Positions 5,997 through 7,519 of a stretch of 7,519 nucleotides of DNA are shown here, in pieces. Positions within the stretch are counted from its first letter, which is position 1; each line of letters starts with the position of its first letter. Below the pieces are notes generated by a model. The model worked only from the letters and a program-made list of their open reading frames with translations, was not told the DNA's origin and searched no databases. The translations under genes were made by a program, and so were the position numbers. The DNA lies in NCBI GenBank assembly GCA_937915835.1, contig CALGHA010000103.1:1-7519 (forward strand), given 5' to 3'. Origin of the DNA: an uncultured Fretibacterium sp. (GTDB taxonomy: Bacteria; Synergistota; Synergistia; Synergistales; Aminobacteriaceae).

Positions 5997-7519
5997 TTTG
6001 CTAAATGAGCTTAGTGCGTTATCGGCCTATGATGAATACACTGAGGAAGTCCAAGTTCAGCAGGTCAAGAAAGAGTTTAAGCCTGTCAATCATCTTGGTT
6101 CGGAGTTAAGCCCGTATTTATTAGCACATGCGAAAAATCCCGTTGGTTGGTACACATGGGGACAAGAGGCTTTTGACGCGGCGAGGAGTGAGGACAGGCC
6201 AATATTTTTGTCAATTGGTTATTCGTCTGAGCATTGGTGTCATGTCATGAACCGTGATTGTTTTAATGACGTTGAGACGGCCGGAATGATTAACTCCGTG
6301 TGTATTCCCGTGAAAGTCGATAAGGAGGAACGTCCTGACCTGGATAATTTGTTCATGGAAATTTGCCGTGTTCAGAATGGCAGTGCAGGATGGCCGCTGA
6401 ATATATTCTTGACACCAGAAGGAAGGCCCTTTTTCTGTACAACGTGGCTTCCGAAAAGGACAATCGGACAAATGCCCGGAATTACTGAGCTTATGCCGCG
6501 TATTCGTTGGCTTTGGACAAAACAGCGTGATGATATAGAGCGTTCGGCCAATGAGTTAAACGAGCTGGTGAAAACGAGATTTGAGGCTTTAGCAGGAAGG
6601 CCGGGCGGCAGAATTGGTAAGCTGAAAGCCTTTGAAGCCCTGAATGATTTACGAAGAATTTTTAATCTCACATGGGGCGGATTTGGAGCGGGTTCAAAAT
6701 GGCCTGAGCCTGTGAAATTATTGTTTTTGCTGAAACTTGCTGAGGAAAATTCCGGAGCTTCTAAGCGCGATAAACTTGACGCTTTAACAATGGTAGATAT
6801 CACGTTAAGACGAATGTGGCGAGGAGGCATACATGACCATTTAGGCGGGGGATTTTCACGTTATGCGATTGATGAACGCTGGTTAGTTCCTCATTTTGAG
6901 AAGTTATTGTGCGACCAGGCAATGTTATTATTGACCGTTTCGAAGGCTCAAGAGTTAGACCCGAACTCGTTTCACAGGTTAATGGCTGAAGATATTATAT
7001 TTTGCTTAACACGATATTTTACGGATAATGCCTCATTTTCGCAGGGTTTCAGGTCATCGATAGACGGAGATACTGAGGACGGCGAAGGACGCTATTATTT
7101 ATGGACGGAAGATGAGATAAAAGCGATATTGCCGGAAAATGATTTTGGGTTATTTTGCGCGGCATATGCAGTTTTGCCTTCTGGGAATTTCGGGAATGAA
7201 CTTGCAGGCTCACAAATGGGCTGTAATATTCTCTATGAGGCTTCGACCGTGAAGGAGCTTGCTAAACGTTACGAGATTAAAGGTTCAGAAGTCGGAGCAA
7301 GACTGCACCAGTGCCGAAATTTGTTATTAGAATTCCGAGACAAAAGATACCCGTTAAAAAGTGATAACAAAGTCATAATGTCATGGAACGGCTTAATAAT
7401 CGGAGCATTGGCCCGTGCTTCAGTAAGTTTTGAAGTTTCGGAGTGGCGAGATTTTGCGGAAAGAACGGCGTTATTTATCCAGAAAATTTTTCCAGATAAG
7501 AATAATAATAATAATTGGC
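5974..7519 (+). CDS. YyaL/DUF255-family thioredoxin-domain protein, C-terminus cut by window
   Basis: The frame runs from ATG 5974 to the window edge: 515 complete codons of a family usually about 650-700 residues long. The family (bacterial YyaL, eukaryotic SPATA20) joins a thioredoxin-like DUF255 domain to an (alpha/alpha)6-barrel resembling glycosidases or epimerases; its function is unsettled. Seen here are ELSPYLLAHAKNPVGWYTWG (44-63), FLSIGYSSEHWCHVM (78-92), VKVDKEERPDLDNLFM (113-128), GGFGAGSKWPEP (235-246), GGIHDHLGGGFSRYAID (284-300), PHFEKLLCDQA (306-316), DGEGRYYLWTEDEI (369-382) and SWNGLIIGALA (470-480). The usual STCHWCH motif reads SSEHWCH, so the first cysteine is Glu86 and only Cys89 remains. 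An N-terminal extension of about 38 polar residues shows no signal peptide, so it should be cytosolic. The start overlaps the HAD gene by 23 nt; AAAAAGG directly abuts the ATG. TTG 5998 is a less likely alternative. The frame ends in five Asn codons and Trp. Confidence 0.87.
   Translation, partial: MPSARKNNLLNELSALSAYDEYTEEVQVQQVKKEFKPVNHLGSELSPYLLAHAKNPVGWYTWGQEAFDAARSEDRPIFLSIGYSSEHWCHVMNRDCFNDVETAGMINSVCIPVKVDKEERPDLDNLFMEICRVQNGSAGWPLNIFLTPEGRPFFCTTWLPKRTIGQMPGITELMPRIRWLWTKQRDDIERSANELNELVKTRFEALAGRPGGRIGKLKAFEALNDLRRIFNLTWGGFGAGSKWPEPVKLLFLLKLAEENSGASKRDKLDALTMVDITLRRMWRGGIHDHLGGGFSRYAIDERWLVPHFEKLLCDQAMLLLTVSKAQELDPNSFHRLMAEDIIFCLTRYFTDNASFSQGFRSSIDGDTEDGEGRYYLWTEDEIKAILPENDFGLFCAAYAVLPSGNFGNELAGSQMGCNILYEASTVKELAKRYEIKGSEVGARLHQCRNLLLEFRDKRYPLKSDNKVIMSWNGLIIGALARASVSFEVSEWRDFAERTALFIQKIFPDKNNNNNW

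Noticed and set aside
6211..6830. Open frames on the - strand inside the YyaL-type gene
   Set aside because: They overlap a long + strand frame with many family motifs and show no domain of their own.

Overview
The window carries seven protein-coding genes packed almost without gaps; the longest stretch without a gene is the 102 bp between two divergent operons (4832-4933). I see no rRNA, tRNA, CRISPR array, insertion sequence or phage gene. The DNA is AT-rich and codons favour TTA, AAT and ATT. A type III glutamine synthetase, a CbiL-type corrinoid methyltransferase, a GGDEF protein of a style I associate with anaerobes and a nucleoside-recognition-type membrane protein suggest a strictly anaerobic bacterium. 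Synergistota or a clostridial Firmicute would be my guess, with low confidence, because no marker gene is present.

Layout. (1) Positions 1-441, + strand: the last 146 codons of a type III glutamine synthetase, closed by a clear intrinsic terminator (447-473). (2) Positions 473-4831, - strand: a four-gene operon transcribed from right to left. The order is cbiL (cobalt-factor II/precorrin-2 C20-methyltransferase), a nucleoside-recognition (Gate-type) membrane protein, a GGDEF diguanylate cyclase fused to a PIN-like nuclease domain, and a CPA2-type cation:proton antiporter. The junctions are a 23 nt overlap, a 1 nt gap and a 37 nt gap. (3) Positions 4934-7519, + strand: a small two-helix membrane protein, a HAD phosphatase, and a YyaL/DUF255-type thioredoxin-fold protein that runs off the right edge. 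Here the junctions are a 1 nt gap and a 23 nt overlap. The two operons diverge from 4832-4933, which holds a good TATAAT box and a strong ribosome binding site for the rightward operon.

The most interesting gene is the GGDEF-PIN fusion (1791-3230). It joins an apparently intact diguanylate cyclase domain without an inhibitory I-site to a PIN/NYN-like domain with its acidic residues in place. One polypeptide may therefore make a cyclic dinucleotide and cut RNA. Its operon partners are two membrane proteins and a corrinoid enzyme, which is not an obvious pathway. The last gene is also unusual: the first cysteine of the usual CHWC motif of its thioredoxin-like domain is replaced by glutamate. 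Finally, the words AAATGAGC and CATAAATGAGC recur on the + strand regardless of gene direction.
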